From Woeseiaceae bacterium (GTDB lineage Bacteria; Pseudomonadota; Gammaproteobacteria; Steroidobacterales; Woeseiaceae), in the NCBI GenBank assembly GCA_021773055.1, contig JAJFKV010000010.1:62001-126000 (forward strand): DNA of 64,000 nucleotides, given 5' to 3'. Below the pieces are notes generated by a model. That model saw only the letters and a program-made list of their open reading frames with translations. It was not told the DNA's origin and did no database searches. Shown here one piece after another: positions 8,636-17,963 of this stretch; the stretch's first letter is position 1, and every line of letters begins with the position of its first letter. The translations under genes were made by a program, and so were the position numbers.

Positions 8636-9445
8636 ATGAATATCAAAAAACTACTTGCAGCTGCGACATTGTTCGCGATGCTGCTATCCGGAACTACTGA
8701 AGCAGCCTCACGTGAAGAAAATCGTGTGGGAGACGCTGCCGATGTCCTCGAGCAACTCCTGAGAATTCCGGAAAAGACCGTTCCACCGGCATTACTCGCG
8801 CGCGCCTATGCGGTTGCGGTGATCCCCAATGTCGTCAAGGCGGCGTTCGGGGTGGGTGCAAGACGTGGCAAGGGAATCATTGTCGTGCGACAGGACAATA
8901 ACTCCTGGAGCAATCCTGCATTTATTACGTTGACTGGTGGCAGCGTTGGCTGGCAGGCCGGCGTGCAATCGACAGATATCATACTGGTGTTCAAAACCCG
9001 TAAAGGTGTTGCTGGTATCGAAAATGGCCGGCTGACCCTCGGTGCCGACGCCTCCGTTGCAGCGGGGCCGCTCGGTCGGCAGACTGGCATCGCAACCGAC
9101 CTTGAGTTCAAAGCTGAAGTGTATTCCTACTCACGCAACCGCGGTTTGTTCGCTGGAATCGCGCTCGAAGGCGCTGGCGTGACTATGGATCGCAAAGCAA
9201 ACGCGGCATTCTATGGTTCCACCAGTATGACGCCGGAACGAATTTTTGTGAGCTCACCGAATATCGCACCGGATATCGCCAATGCGTTCGTGCAGATCCT
9301 GACCGCCCAGACCAGCCGTTTGCCAACTCAGCCGGGCATGAATACCGGCGGCACAACAGCAGCCCAGCCCGATGAACCGGAAGTTCGTACGTTTGGCATG
9401 CCGGACCCGGAAACGGCGGACGATGAGTACGATCCGAACTACTAG
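8636..9445 (+). CDS. SYLF/Ysc84-domain lipid-binding protein
   Basis: 269 residues from the ATG at 8636; a TTG two codons earlier (8630) is an alternative, and neither has a strong ribosome site. A signal peptide (KKLLAAATLFAMLLSGTTEAA) precedes a SYLF-type domain: AYAVAVIPNVVKAAFGVGARRGKGIIV, the glycine-rich VGWQAGVQSTDIILVF and ENGRLTLGADASVAAGPLGR. SYLF domains bind phosphoinositides in eukaryotes; bacterial secreted members are of unknown function. The last 40 residues are low-complexity, Pro/Gly/Glu/Asp-rich. Stands between the M48 protease and an MscS gene on the same strand. Confidence 0.88.
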   Translation: MNIKKLLAAATLFAMLLSGTTEAASREENRVGDAADVLEQLLRIPEKTVPPALLARAYAVAVIPNVVKAAFGVGARRGKGIIVVRQDNNSWSNPAFITLTGGSVGWQAGVQSTDIILVFKTRKGVAGIENGRLTLGADASVAAGPLGRQTGIATDLEFKAEVYSYSRNRGLFAGIALEGAGVTMDRKANAAFYGSTSMTPERIFVSSPNIAPDIANAFVQILTAQTSRLPTQPGMNTGGTTAAQPDEPEVRTFGMPDPETADDEYDPNY

Positions 9446-9472
9446 ATTCAGTCGCGCTGAGATCGACCAACC

Positions 9473-10555
9473 ATGACAATCACTGACTTGATATCTCGAG
9501 TTCAGCAACTCGCGGAATTCATTGCACCCAACCTCTATTTGCAAGCAGCGATTATTGCCGCCGCATTTATCATTGTGGGCAAGATCGCCGACTGGGTCAT
9601 CTCCGGAATCATCGGGCGCTTCGCCCGGCAGTCATCCAATGATTTCGACGATCAGATTATCGATCTGGTACATCGCCCCGTATTTATGTCTTTCGTGTTA
9701 TTAGGACTATCACTGGCCACACGTCTTGTGGGCCTGCCTGAAGTAACAACATTCATCACCGTTGGCATTCTGAAGACGATCGCGATATTCGTCTGGTACA
9801 ACACGCTCATGCAACTGATGAACCTGGTCGTCAGAGCATTTTCGAAGTCGAGAGATCGCAAGATCGTGCAAACGGGAATGTTGTCGCTGCTGAGCAACGT
9901 AATGAAAGTTGTCGTTGCCGCGCTCACTGTTTATTTCCTCTTTCTCGCCTGGAATCTTGACGTCACAGCGTGGCTGGCATCGGCCGGTATCGTCGGACTC
10001 GCGCTCAGCTTCGCTGCAAAGGACACGCTTTCAAATCTGTTCGCCGGTGTCTCGATCATAATGGACGCTCCTTACAAGGCCGGTGATTTCATAATTCTCG
10101 ACTCAGGGGAACGCGGCGTCGTCACCGACATCGGGCTTCGCAGCACGCGTATTCTGACCCGCGATGACGTAGAAATTACTGTTCCAAACGGCATTATCGG
10201 TAACGGAAAGATCATCAATGAGGCAGGCGGTCCGCCGGCACAGCACCGTATCCGAGTCGCTGTTGGCGTCGCATACGGCAGTGATCTAGACCAGGTAATT
10301 GAGGTCCTGAGCAATGTTGCTGCTGATCACTCGGAGATTCTCAAAAATCCGGAACCGCGGGTACGATTTCGTTTATTCGGTGAGTCCAGCCTCGATTTCG
10401 AATTATTAGGCTGGATCGCCAGGCCGGTTGACCGTGGACGTGTGAAACACGAGTTAAACTGTGCCGTCTACAAAGCACTGAATAAGAACGAAATCGAGAT
10501 TCCATATCCGCAACGGGATATACACGTGCGTACTCTGCCGGTGAAAGACGACTAA
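9473..10555 (+). CDS. MscS-family small-conductance mechanosensitive channel
   Basis: 360 residues. Several N-terminal TM helices lead to the pore-lining TM3 region, with the MscS signature visible: VTAWLASAGIVGLALSFAAKDTLSNLFAG, then the beta domain PYKAGDFIILDSGERGVVTDIGLRSTRILT and VPNGIIGNGKIIN. MscS channels open under membrane tension and release solutes in hypo-osmotic shock. The size is between E. coli MscS (286) and larger paralogues, with one or two extra N-terminal helices. It starts 27 bases after the SYLF gene. A six-base inverted repeat (CGACTA/TAGTCG) spans the convergent 3' ends at 10549-10572, too short to call a terminator. Confidence 0.93.
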   Translation: MTITDLISRVQQLAEFIAPNLYLQAAIIAAAFIIVGKIADWVISGIIGRFARQSSNDFDDQIIDLVHRPVFMSFVLLGLSLATRLVGLPEVTTFITVGILKTIAIFVWYNTLMQLMNLVVRAFSKSRDRKIVQTGMLSLLSNVMKVVVAALTVYFLFLAWNLDVTAWLASAGIVGLALSFAAKDTLSNLFAGVSIIMDAPYKAGDFIILDSGERGVVTDIGLRSTRILTRDDVEITVPNGIIGNGKIINEAGGPPAQHRIRVAVGVAYGSDLDQVIEVLSNVAADHSEILKNPEPRVRFRLFGESSLDFELLGWIARPVDRGRVKHELNCAVYKALNKNEIEIPYPQRDIHVRTLPVKDD

Positions 10556-10566
10556 GTATTGTTTTT

Positions 10567-11187
10567 CTAGTCGGCGCCTTCATCGTTACGGCGCTGCAGT
10601 TCTTCGCGTATCGACTCCAGATCCGTTGCAGGCTCTTCGTCATCTGGCTTTGTAACTATGACGGGAGCGTTGCCGCCGTCAGTCGCTGGTATAACATCGC
10701 CTGGCCCGGACAATAAGTCCTGCGATTGCTCATTCTCCGGAATTTGTGCAGTAGGCAAATTACCAAGATTGTCTGCTTCATCAACGATCTGACCCTCGGG
10801 AGGTGGTGGGGCCACACCAAACTGGGCCAGATACTCTGCTTCTTCTCTCAGACGATCAGCCTGTGCGGCTCTCCGGCGTGCCTCGGCCGCTGCTTCCTGA
10901 GTTCTACGTAACGCCTGGCGTTTTCTGTTTGACCGTTCCTCGAAATCAGCGCGACGAGCCGCTTCTTCTTTCGCTTCGATTTGACTCACGGCCTGACGAG
11001 CATTGACGCACTCTGCGTCGTAACGCGTTGCCGCCCGGTCCTGAGAACAGCGCACCATGGCTGCTTCCAGCATGATCGGATTCTCGAGGAATTCCTGGGC
11101 GGACCGTGGCCGGGGCTCTTCCCCACAACCAGCCAGCATAGCAATGCCACCGATCGTCAATGTCAGATGTTTTGTTAATGTTCGCAT
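10567..11187 (-). CDS. EexN-like lipoprotein with coiled-coil tail
   Basis: 206 residues. A lipoprotein signal ends in the lipobox LAGC. The short domain after it (RSAQEFLENPIMLEAAMVRCSQDRAATRYDAECVNARQA) has the pattern of EexN-family lipoproteins: a FLENP phrase, then Cys, then a C-x-NA element. EexN in conjugative plasmids mediates entry exclusion, but chromosomal copies with no conjugation genes, like this one, have unknown roles. The middle is a strongly charged coiled coil (about residues 70-125, Arg/Glu/Ala-rich) and the C-terminus is acidic and disordered. Monocistronic, convergent with mscS. Confidence 0.8.
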   Translation of the reverse strand: MRTLTKHLTLTIGGIAMLAGCGEEPRPRSAQEFLENPIMLEAAMVRCSQDRAATRYDAECVNARQAVSQIEAKEEAARRADFEERSNRKRQALRRTQEAAAEARRRAAQADRLREEAEYLAQFGVAPPPPEGQIVDEADNLGNLPTAQIPENEQSQDLLSGPGDVIPATDGGNAPVIVTKPDDEEPATDLESIREELQRRNDEGAD

Positions 11188-11356
11188 GGGCCAAATATTA
11201 CTGTCTCAAGGCTAAACGCCACAAATTACGTACTTTCGCGTTGGTCATAATAGCAAGAATGTCAAATTGCCATATCCGCGCGAGTTCGCAGTTTTGAACT
11301 GAATATCCGGTTTTTCGCGCTATAGTGGCGCGTCGCTGACCTACAGGGAAGAATAA

Positions 11357-13240
11357 TTGTCAGAATCCAGCCAGTTTTCACTGCTTAAGCAGCGCCGCTT
11401 CGCCCCATTCTTCGGCACGCAGTTTCTCGGTGCCCTGAACGACAATATCTTCCGCAATGGCCTGGTGATTCTGATCACATTCCAGGGTGTCCGGGTGCTG
11501 GGTCTGGGCCATACCTTACTCGCGAATGTAGCGGCATTCCTGTTCATCCTGCCATTTTTCCTGTTTTCGGCCACCGCAGGCCAGTTGGCTGACAAATACG
11601 AAAAATCGATGCTGATGCGACGCATCAAGCTGCTCGAAATCGGCCTGATGTCGCTAGCGGCAGTCGCACTGATAACGCAGCAATACGCCATTTTGCTGTT
11701 TGTCCTGTTTCTCATGGGCTGCCAGTCAACGCTCTTCGGCCCCGTAAAATACGCTTACCTGCCACAGAAGCTGCATACTGACGAATTGATTGGCGGCAAC
11801 GCACTGGTCGAGTCCGGCACTTATGTGGCGATCATAGTCGGCTTGATCATCGGTGTAGAAGCAGTCGATTTCGAATCGGGCCGGCAGATCAAACTTGCCG
11901 CTGCGCTTGTCCTGATCGCATGCATCGGCTATCTCACCAGCCGCCAAATCCCCAAGACGGAAGCCGTGGATCCGGATCTCAAGATCAACTGGAATGCATG
12001 GAAAGAAACATGGCGTATCGTCAGTTTTGCTCGGGAGGAAAAAAGCGTATTCCTGTCCATACTCGGAATTTCATGGTTTTGGTTTTTCGGCTCCGCGATG
12101 ACGATTCAGATGCCTGCATACGCAGCGGACGTACTCAATGGCAACGAATCCATAGTCACCATTCTGCTGGTTGCATTCGCCGTCGGAGTTGGTCTGGGAT
12201 CGTTACTCTGCGAACGCATGTCCGGGCACCGCATCGAACTCGGCCTCGTACCATTCGGTTCTATCGGTATGAGCCTGTTTTCGATTGACCTGTATTTTGC
12301 GCAACCGGAAGCCGCCACTACAACCATCGCATCCGTAGGGGATTTCCTCGGCCGCGCGGGCAGTTGGCGGATTCTCATGGATCTCGCTTTGATTGGCGCA
12401 TTCGGTGGTTTCTACAGTGTGCCGCTATACGCCCTCATTCAGAAACGCTCCGAACGTCGACACCTGTCCCGTATTATTGCTGCGAATAATATTATCAATT
12501 CACTACTGATGGTTGGCGCAGCCGTGTTCAGCATCGTCATTCTCAGCTCCGGGTTTTCGATTCCTGAGCTGTATATTTTCATCGCCATATTGAACGCCCT
12601 TGTCGCGATATATATTTATTCATTGCTGCCCGAATTCCTGATGCGGTTCATCGCCTGGCTGACAATCAATATCGTGTACAGGATCCGCCCCATCGGGCTC
12701 GAGAACATTCCACGCAAAGGTCCCGCCGTTGTCGTGTGTAACCACGTCAGTTTTATTGACCCCATCATTCTGGGCGGATCTGTTGTACGCCCTATGCGTT
12801 TTGTCATGCATCATAAGATTTTCAAAATGCCGTTCCTCAGCTTTATTTTTCGAAATGCGAAGGCAATACCGATTGCGAGCCGCACCGAGGACGAGGACCT
12901 GATGGATGCAGCGTTCGAAAAAGTGGACGCTGAGCTTGCCGCTGGCAATATCGTCTGTATTTTTCCTGAAGGTGGATTAACGACGGACGGAGAGGTGCAG
13001 CGTTTCAGGCCCGGCATCGAAAAAATTATTGCTCGGCGCCCCGTTCCTGTAATTCCAGTCGCTCTTGGCCGCATGTGGGGAAGCTGGTTTAGTCGACGAA
13101 AACACGGTGGCGTTCGAAAAATACCCGGACGACTGTTCGCCCGCGTGCCAGTATTTTTCGGCGAACCGGTCGCACCTGCGGACGTTACCGCGGAACGGCT
13201 GGAGCTGCTGGTCAGAACTCTTCGCGGGGAGCTGCGTTAA
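11357..13240 (+). CDS. MFS transporter fused to 1-acylglycerol-3-phosphate acyltransferase (LplT-Aas type)
   Basis: 627 residues from a TTG at 11357 behind a GGGAAG-like site. Residues 1 to about 420 form an MFS transporter with about 12 helices, beginning FAPFFGTQFLGALNDNIFRNG, the LplT-like signature. From about residue 440 there is a PlsC-type acyltransferase with the HX4D catalytic motif (NHVSFIDP, near 461) and FPEGGLT (near 535). In E. coli LplT flips lysophospholipids inward and Aas re-acylates them; Aas also has an acyl-ACP synthetase domain, which is absent here. Likely role: lysophospholipid recycling. The 3' end overlaps the convergent gene by 29 bases. Confidence 0.92.
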   Translation: MSESSQFSLLKQRRFAPFFGTQFLGALNDNIFRNGLVILITFQGVRVLGLGHTLLANVAAFLFILPFFLFSATAGQLADKYEKSMLMRRIKLLEIGLMSLAAVALITQQYAILLFVLFLMGCQSTLFGPVKYAYLPQKLHTDELIGGNALVESGTYVAIIVGLIIGVEAVDFESGRQIKLAAALVLIACIGYLTSRQIPKTEAVDPDLKINWNAWKETWRIVSFAREEKSVFLSILGISWFWFFGSAMTIQMPAYAADVLNGNESIVTILLVAFAVGVGLGSLLCERMSGHRIELGLVPFGSIGMSLFSIDLYFAQPEAATTTIASVGDFLGRAGSWRILMDLALIGAFGGFYSVPLYALIQKRSERRHLSRIIAANNIINSLLMVGAAVFSIVILSSGFSIPELYIFIAILNALVAIYIYSLLPEFLMRFIAWLTINIVYRIRPIGLENIPRKGPAVVVCNHVSFIDPIILGGSVVRPMRFVMHHKIFKMPFLSFIFRNAKAIPIASRTEDEDLMDAAFEKVDAELAAGNIVCIFPEGGLTTDGEVQRFRPGIEKIIARRPVPVIPVALGRMWGSWFSRRKHGGVRKIPGRLFARVPVFFGEPVAPADVTAERLELLVRTLRGELR

Positions 13241-16200
13241 TTCGTGAACGCCATTCCTGAAGCAGCTCGTCCTTGCTACCGAACAGGCCCGCAGATCCAG
13301 AACTAGTGAAACTCAATTCGACGAGCTCGATAAAGTCTTCACTAGCGACCGGAAGATACATTTTTCGTCCCGTGTCAGGCGACGATATACCGTTGCCATG
13401 CACTATTCCAGCACCACTCAGCGGGCGCGGAACGAAAATCGCATTTATCCACGTCAACCCGGCGATTGACGAACTCGCGCGGTGTACCCAACGCGGTGTT
13501 CTAAGATACACCCTCGTACCATTCTTATTAAAAACGATTTCCTGCACGTTCGCCGGCAATTGCAATGTCCCCTCACCAATCCTGCCCTCCGCAAGAAAAA
13601 ACTGGGACGCGAAATTATTCTGGTCCACCAGGATCAGGAAATCACGACTGGGAGATGCGCGCAGAGCTCGAATACCCTCCGGACCTTGCCAGACCTGCTG
13701 CATATGCCAGTTTTTGTCATCACCTTGGCTGAGAAGCTGCAACGCGCCATCGTGGGTTCCAAGGTACAGTTGATTTTCGGCGGCAAAGGTCAGCCCGCTG
13801 TATGTAGTACCAGAATCAAATTCAGCCACTACACGTCCATCAGCGACGTCCACCACTGAGACTCGATGGCCGCTTAGCAAACCAAGAAACAGCCCGTCAG
13901 GCGAAAATACGATTTCGGAAACAGGTGCTTCTTCAATCTCGACAATATAGGGCAGTGGTTCGCCAGTACTCGTTCGCCATACTCGCAATGTGTTGTCCGC
14001 GCCGACACTGGCTGCCAATACGCCCGATTCGGCGACAGCAACCAACCGCACCTCGCTGCTGTGACCGACGAAACTAACGTCGTCACTCATTTTCGCAACC
14101 GTCTCGAGCGTCGCATTGGATGGGACAATATGTACGTGCCCGGCGGAATCTCCGATCACGACGAAGGATCCATTTGGAGCGGCAACCAGCGTCCGATCAG
14201 CAGCCGGACTCCAGATCGTATGGCTACCTGGCTGCTCCGCGGAACCGCCAACTGCACTTGCGACCGGTACACGCCATATTCGCGGCATGCCTTTCGGGTC
14301 ACCCATCAACAAGACCTGTTCATCGTTACTAAACGCCAGTATGTCCTGTGCCTGGCTCGCGCCACGAACTCCGAGTGGCGGACCAATGAGCTGTCCATTG
14401 TCACTATCAAATACCTGATAGCCAGTTTCTGGACGGCCTGCGGCAACGATATTTCCGGACGGAGAAAAAGTGAACTGCCAGGAGCCACCACCCGTTTCTT
14501 CAAGTAGCGGTTGTTGTGGGTCGGCCACCTTCCACAACGACAAGCCAAGGTTTGGATAGACAGCACCCAACGTCGAGCCGTCTGCGGACAACTTGATCGA
14601 TCCGGGCTGCGCCGGCAGGTCGAATTGTCCCAACAGTTCTGACGTCTGGAAATCCCAGACACGCACGGCGCGATCGAAATCGGCGATTGCCACCCGATCA
14701 CCCGTCGCGTCAATAGCCACCAGCGCCGGCACCCCGGCAACCACGACCTCCGCTGCTACTTTTTCGTCGTTCAAGCTCCACAACTCCAGGCGACTTTCAA
14801 CGTCGCCGCGCTGTTCAGCAAACAAGTGTAATCTGTCAGGCGTGAGTATCACGCTACTGCTCGCGGCTCCGACATCGAGCGTAGTCACCCTGTCCCCCGT
14901 CGCTGTGTCCCAGAGATTCACACTATCCTGACTCGCCGTAACCAGCCGTCGCGCAGTTGCATCGAGACCAATGAGTTGTTCGCTTTCAGGGAGAGCGATC
15001 GCCCGTACCGGCTCTGCAAACGCCAGGTCCCAGATTCGTGCGCTATCGCTCTGCATTGCGCGGGCAACCGCATAGCGCCCCGACGGATCGAACCAGATAT
15101 TCTCTGTCTCGCGCTCCACTGGGTCGGGAATATTGAGTCCACGCTGAAAATACTCAACTGCGCCCTGCGAATTGAGCTTCAGGTTCCAGCCGACCAACTG
15201 TCCGGCAACGCCAAGACTTTCGTCGCGCACACTAATACTCCAGGTTCCGCTGAGCGACTCGCCCAGAAGATCGCGAAGTTGAATATCGGGTATATGAATA
15301 TCATCATTGTCGGATGCCCGATCCATACCGGTTTCGACTTCCACAGTGCGGCCTGACGGCGCAATAATCTTTACGCGCAGATCCGCCAGCCGTGAATGAC
15401 TGACGTTCAGTGTCAAACCTATTCGACTGACAACTCCCTGCCGGTCGACAACGACGCGTCGTACCAGTGGGCTAACCTCCAGCGCAGTCACCGCCCAGGG
15501 CTTGCGACGTTGCACACCCTGGGGCGTATAGGAATATTGCGAAATTTCAGCGCCAGTCGCGGTGCTCAGAAACATACCAACCGGATCGAACACCACAGAT
15601 TCCGTCGTAATCGCCGGCAGCGTTGTCAGCAAGTAAGGGTAGTCCTTGCCAATCAGTGAGGCAGCCCGCTGGCGCCTGGCTGTAGTAGCAAGCGTAAGTG
15701 ACCGGAGACTCGCCAACAGCGCAATATCACGGTCTTCCTGCTGCATCGCATAGGTCGCTTTGCGATCCCAGAAACCGGCTTCGAATTCTTCCGCCAGACG
15801 CCCGGCATTCGGTAAGCCCGCAACCAGCGACGCCAATTGATGTATTTCCAATTCATCGTTTGACGCCAGTGCCCGTGATTCGAGGAAGCTTCTATAGAGC
15901 CTTTCTGCGGTGTCGGCGTGCCCGGGAAAGGACCGAAGGTTTTCGTACGCGGCATTGGCTACAGGCAATTCGACCGTTTCCGATACCAGAGTCCGCACAT
16001 AGGGGTTGGGCAACCATTGCGTGTACCAGAACGGAATCATCGAAAACAGTAACAGTACGCCGGCGACAATGGCGGGTACCTTTAGGCGTGTCGGCAAATT
16101 TTCGTTCGCCCATCGCGTCGTAAATACCATCTCGTACAATCTGTTGCGAACAGCGACGTTGCTCTCGTTATCTATGACGAGTAGCCCAATCGCCATTAGC

Positions 16201-17246
16201 CGCCGTTGCAATGCAGATCCAAGGTCCGCCGACACCTCAATACCCTTGCGAATCTTGCCGTATAAATTCAGCAGCGGCTCACTTCTCTTGCCGTCGTTTA
16301 CTATCCCTCGATGGATGTGACTCATGTGAGGTTCGCTGTGCAACGCGGCACGACCGGCAATTTGGAGTGTTGCTATGTGGTCAACCAGCTCCTCAATGTT
16401 CTCGGCACCCCCCCCACGCGCGACGGCACGTGCCAGTTTTTGACTCAGATATGGCTGTCCGTTCGTCCAGTAATAAATTCTGTCCAATGCGATAGTGGCA
16501 TCGTCGCGATCCAGGTTCAGTTCGGTTAGGAACAACTCCAGATCTTCGCGTGAAAAATCATCCAGCAAAATCTGCTGCGTCACATTGAACGGCGATGACT
16601 CCGCCTCCTGCATCAAGCTGACAGGATCACACTCACCAAGCAGTACGAAACACAATCTTGAAAAATCAGGGTCCGTCGTCCGCGCGTTGTGTGCGGCCCG
16701 AATACTTGTCAGCAACTCATCGGCATAAGGCAACTCTTCGATGCATTGAATTTCGTCGACAAAAACAACAACTGGCTCAGCAATATGTTCGAGGAGAATT
16801 TCAGAGTAGAACTCGAACAGCCTTTGCCGATTACTCAAAAAGGACTTGTCCTGCCACCAGGACTGCAGGTCATAGCGAATGCGAAGTTGTCGTAACAAGC
16901 GATAAGCAACGCTGTAATACCAGCGACCAGAGTCCGTGCTGCCGTCCCTTTCACCAATTTGCGCCAAATCCAGAATCGCGACTTTGTAGCCGTTGCTCTC
17001 AAGGCGGGCCGCCATCGCTGCAATCAGGCTGGATTTACCGCTGTTATCCGGGGCGACAACATGGGCATAGCGACCGGACATAAGCGTGTCGTAGAGCTGA
17101 TCGTCCGCGCGCCGCCGAATATATCCTGCACGCACAGCGTGCAATGGCACACCGACGCTAAAAAATTCGCCGGTCGCGTCTGAACTAACACGTTCTTCGT
17201 CGTGGTTCTCTTTGCTGGAATCCCCGGCCACACTACGTCCCCGCAA
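13212..17246 (-). CDS. AAA-like ATPase / membrane helix / P-domain / WD40 fusion protein
   Basis: 1344 residues if the TTG at 17246 is used; a GTG at 17231 is equally likely. Residues about 30-340 resemble the AAA_35-type NTPase: a P-loop-like APDNSGKSS (65-73, the first Gly of GxxxxGKS replaced), Walker B VVVFVDE (159-165), and TNGQPYLSQKLAR typical of STAND/ORC-like families. A membrane helix lies at about 390-409. After a helical linker, residues 595-695 resemble the proprotein convertase P-domain (LTLNVSHSRLADLRVKIIAPSG, LSGTWSISVRD, VGWNLKL). Residues about 705-1344 are WD40-type beta-propeller repeats (IWDLAF, LWDTATGDRV, RVWDFQTSEL, LRVWRTSTGEPL). The layout suggests a membrane-bound sensor or scaffold. 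Substrate and partners unknown. Confidence 0.8.
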   Translation of the reverse strand: MRGRSVAGDSSKENHDEERVSSDATGEFFSVGVPLHAVRAGYIRRRADDQLYDTLMSGRYAHVVAPDNSGKSSLIAAMAARLESNGYKVAILDLAQIGERDGSTDSGRWYYSVAYRLLRQLRIRYDLQSWWQDKSFLSNRQRLFEFYSEILLEHIAEPVVVFVDEIQCIEELPYADELLTSIRAAHNARTTDPDFSRLCFVLLGECDPVSLMQEAESSPFNVTQQILLDDFSREDLELFLTELNLDRDDATIALDRIYYWTNGQPYLSQKLARAVARGGGAENIEELVDHIATLQIAGRAALHSEPHMSHIHRGIVNDGKRSEPLLNLYGKIRKGIEVSADLGSALQRRLMAIGLLVIDNESNVAVRNRLYEMVFTTRWANENLPTRLKVPAIVAGVLLLFSMIPFWYTQWLPNPYVRTLVSETVELPVANAAYENLRSFPGHADTAERLYRSFLESRALASNDELEIHQLASLVAGLPNAGRLAEEFEAGFWDRKATYAMQQEDRDIALLASLRSLTLATTARRQRAASLIGKDYPYLLTTLPAITTESVVFDPVGMFLSTATGAEISQYSYTPQGVQRRKPWAVTALEVSPLVRRVVVDRQGVVSRIGLTLNVSHSRLADLRVKIIAPSGRTVEVETGMDRASDNDDIHIPDIQLRDLLGESLSGTWSISVRDESLGVAGQLVGWNLKLNSQGAVEYFQRGLNIPDPVERETENIWFDPSGRYAVARAMQSDSARIWDLAFAEPVRAIALPESEQLIGLDATARRLVTASQDSVNLWDTATGDRVTTLDVGAASSSVILTPDRLHLFAEQRGDVESRLELWSLNDEKVAAEVVVAGVPALVAIDATGDRVAIADFDRAVRVWDFQTSELLGQFDLPAQPGSIKLSADGSTLGAVYPNLGLSLWKVADPQQPLLEETGGGSWQFTFSPSGNIVAAGRPETGYQVFDSDNGQLIGPPLGVRGASQAQDILAFSNDEQVLLMGDPKGMPRIWRVPVASAVGGSAEQPGSHTIWSPAADRTLVAAPNGSFVVIGDSAGHVHIVPSNATLETVAKMSDDVSFVGHSSEVRLVAVAESGVLAASVGADNTLRVWRTSTGEPLPYIVEIEEAPVSEIVFSPDGLFLGLLSGHRVSVVDVADGRVVAEFDSGTTYSGLTFAAENQLYLGTHDGALQLLSQGDDKNWHMQQVWQGPEGIRALRASPSRDFLILVDQNNFASQFFLAEGRIGEGTLQLPANVQEIVFNKNGTRVYLRTPRWVHRASSSIAGLTWINAIFVPRPLSGAGIVHGNGISSPDTGRKMYLPVASEDFIELVELSFTSSGSAGLFGSKDELLQEWRSRINAAPREEF

Positions 17247-17958
17247 GAAGGTTGATGTATTCTCTGTACTAAAAAGGCGACTGCCTGTACAAGAATATCA
17301 GTTGTTGAGAAAAGTGTTGTTGAAAAACGAGCTATTAAAAAAAGATCTGTTCGGCGAGGTTTGGAAGGTCACAGCAGAGGGCAAAGACGCCATCCTGCGT
17401 GATACCCGGCCAGCACGCTGGTGGCTCAAGTGGCTGGCCCGCAGCCTGTTGCGTCGTGAGACACGTGCAATGGCAACGCTGCATGAAGTTGACGGTATGC
17501 CGCAGATCATTAGCTCCGACTCGCAAACGCTGCTGCGTACATTTATTGCCGGGGTGCCACTACTTGAGGGACGACCCGACACCGCTGCTTATTTCAATGA
17601 TGCTGCAAAGCTGCTCCGCAGAATTCACCGGGATGGTATAACCCATAACGATCTCGCCAAGGAAGCAAACATACTCTTGTGCGACGATGGATCTCCCACC
17701 TTTATCGATTTTCAACTTGCGGGAGTTACGCGGCAACGAGGTCGGATGTTTCGAAGTGCCGCCAGAGAGGACATCCGTCATCTTCTCAAGCATAAGCGAA
17801 CCTATCGACCTGACTTGCTGACTACACGAGAGCGCAACATTCTCGATTCGCCGTCACCTCTGTCGCGCGCCTGGATGTTGCTGGTCAAGCCGCTCTACAT
17901 GTTTGTAACAAGAAAGCTACTCGGTTGGTCAGATCGTGAAGGTGCGGCGGATCGTTAG
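17212..17958 (+). CDS. RIO/KdkA-like protein kinase
   Basis: Up to 248 residues; the longest reading starts at a TTG at 17212, which overlaps the divergent gene, so the true start may be one of the TTG/GTG codons near 17302-17320. None has a good ribosome site. The catalytic core is small and kinase-like: HNDLAKEAN (His145, Asp147, Asn153) and the metal-binding FIDFQLA (Asp166). The lysine-rich N-terminus holds LFGEVWKV as a glycine-loop-like element. The usual ATP-binding Lys appears as Arg63 (DAILRD), as far as I can align. KdkA/WaaP kinases phosphorylate LPS core sugars and RIO-type kinases phosphorylate proteins; the target here is unknown. Confidence 0.75.
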   Translation: MLESPATLRPRKKVDVFSVLKRRLPVQEYQLLRKVLLKNELLKKDLFGEVWKVTAEGKDAILRDTRPARWWLKWLARSLLRRETRAMATLHEVDGMPQIISSDSQTLLRTFIAGVPLLEGRPDTAAYFNDAAKLLRRIHRDGITHNDLAKEANILLCDDGSPTFIDFQLAGVTRQRGRMFRSAAREDIRHLLKHKRTYRPDLLTTRERNILDSPSPLSRAWMLLVKPLYMFVTRKLLGWSDREGAADR

Positions 17959-17963
17959 GATAT

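Noticed and set aside
10549-10572. Bidirectional terminator between mscS and the EexN-like gene
   Set aside because: The inverted repeat is only six pairs with AT in the stem; too weak to call.
10567-11187. Conjugative entry-exclusion function
   Set aside because: EexN-like domain only; no conjugation, relaxase or plasmid genes are present.
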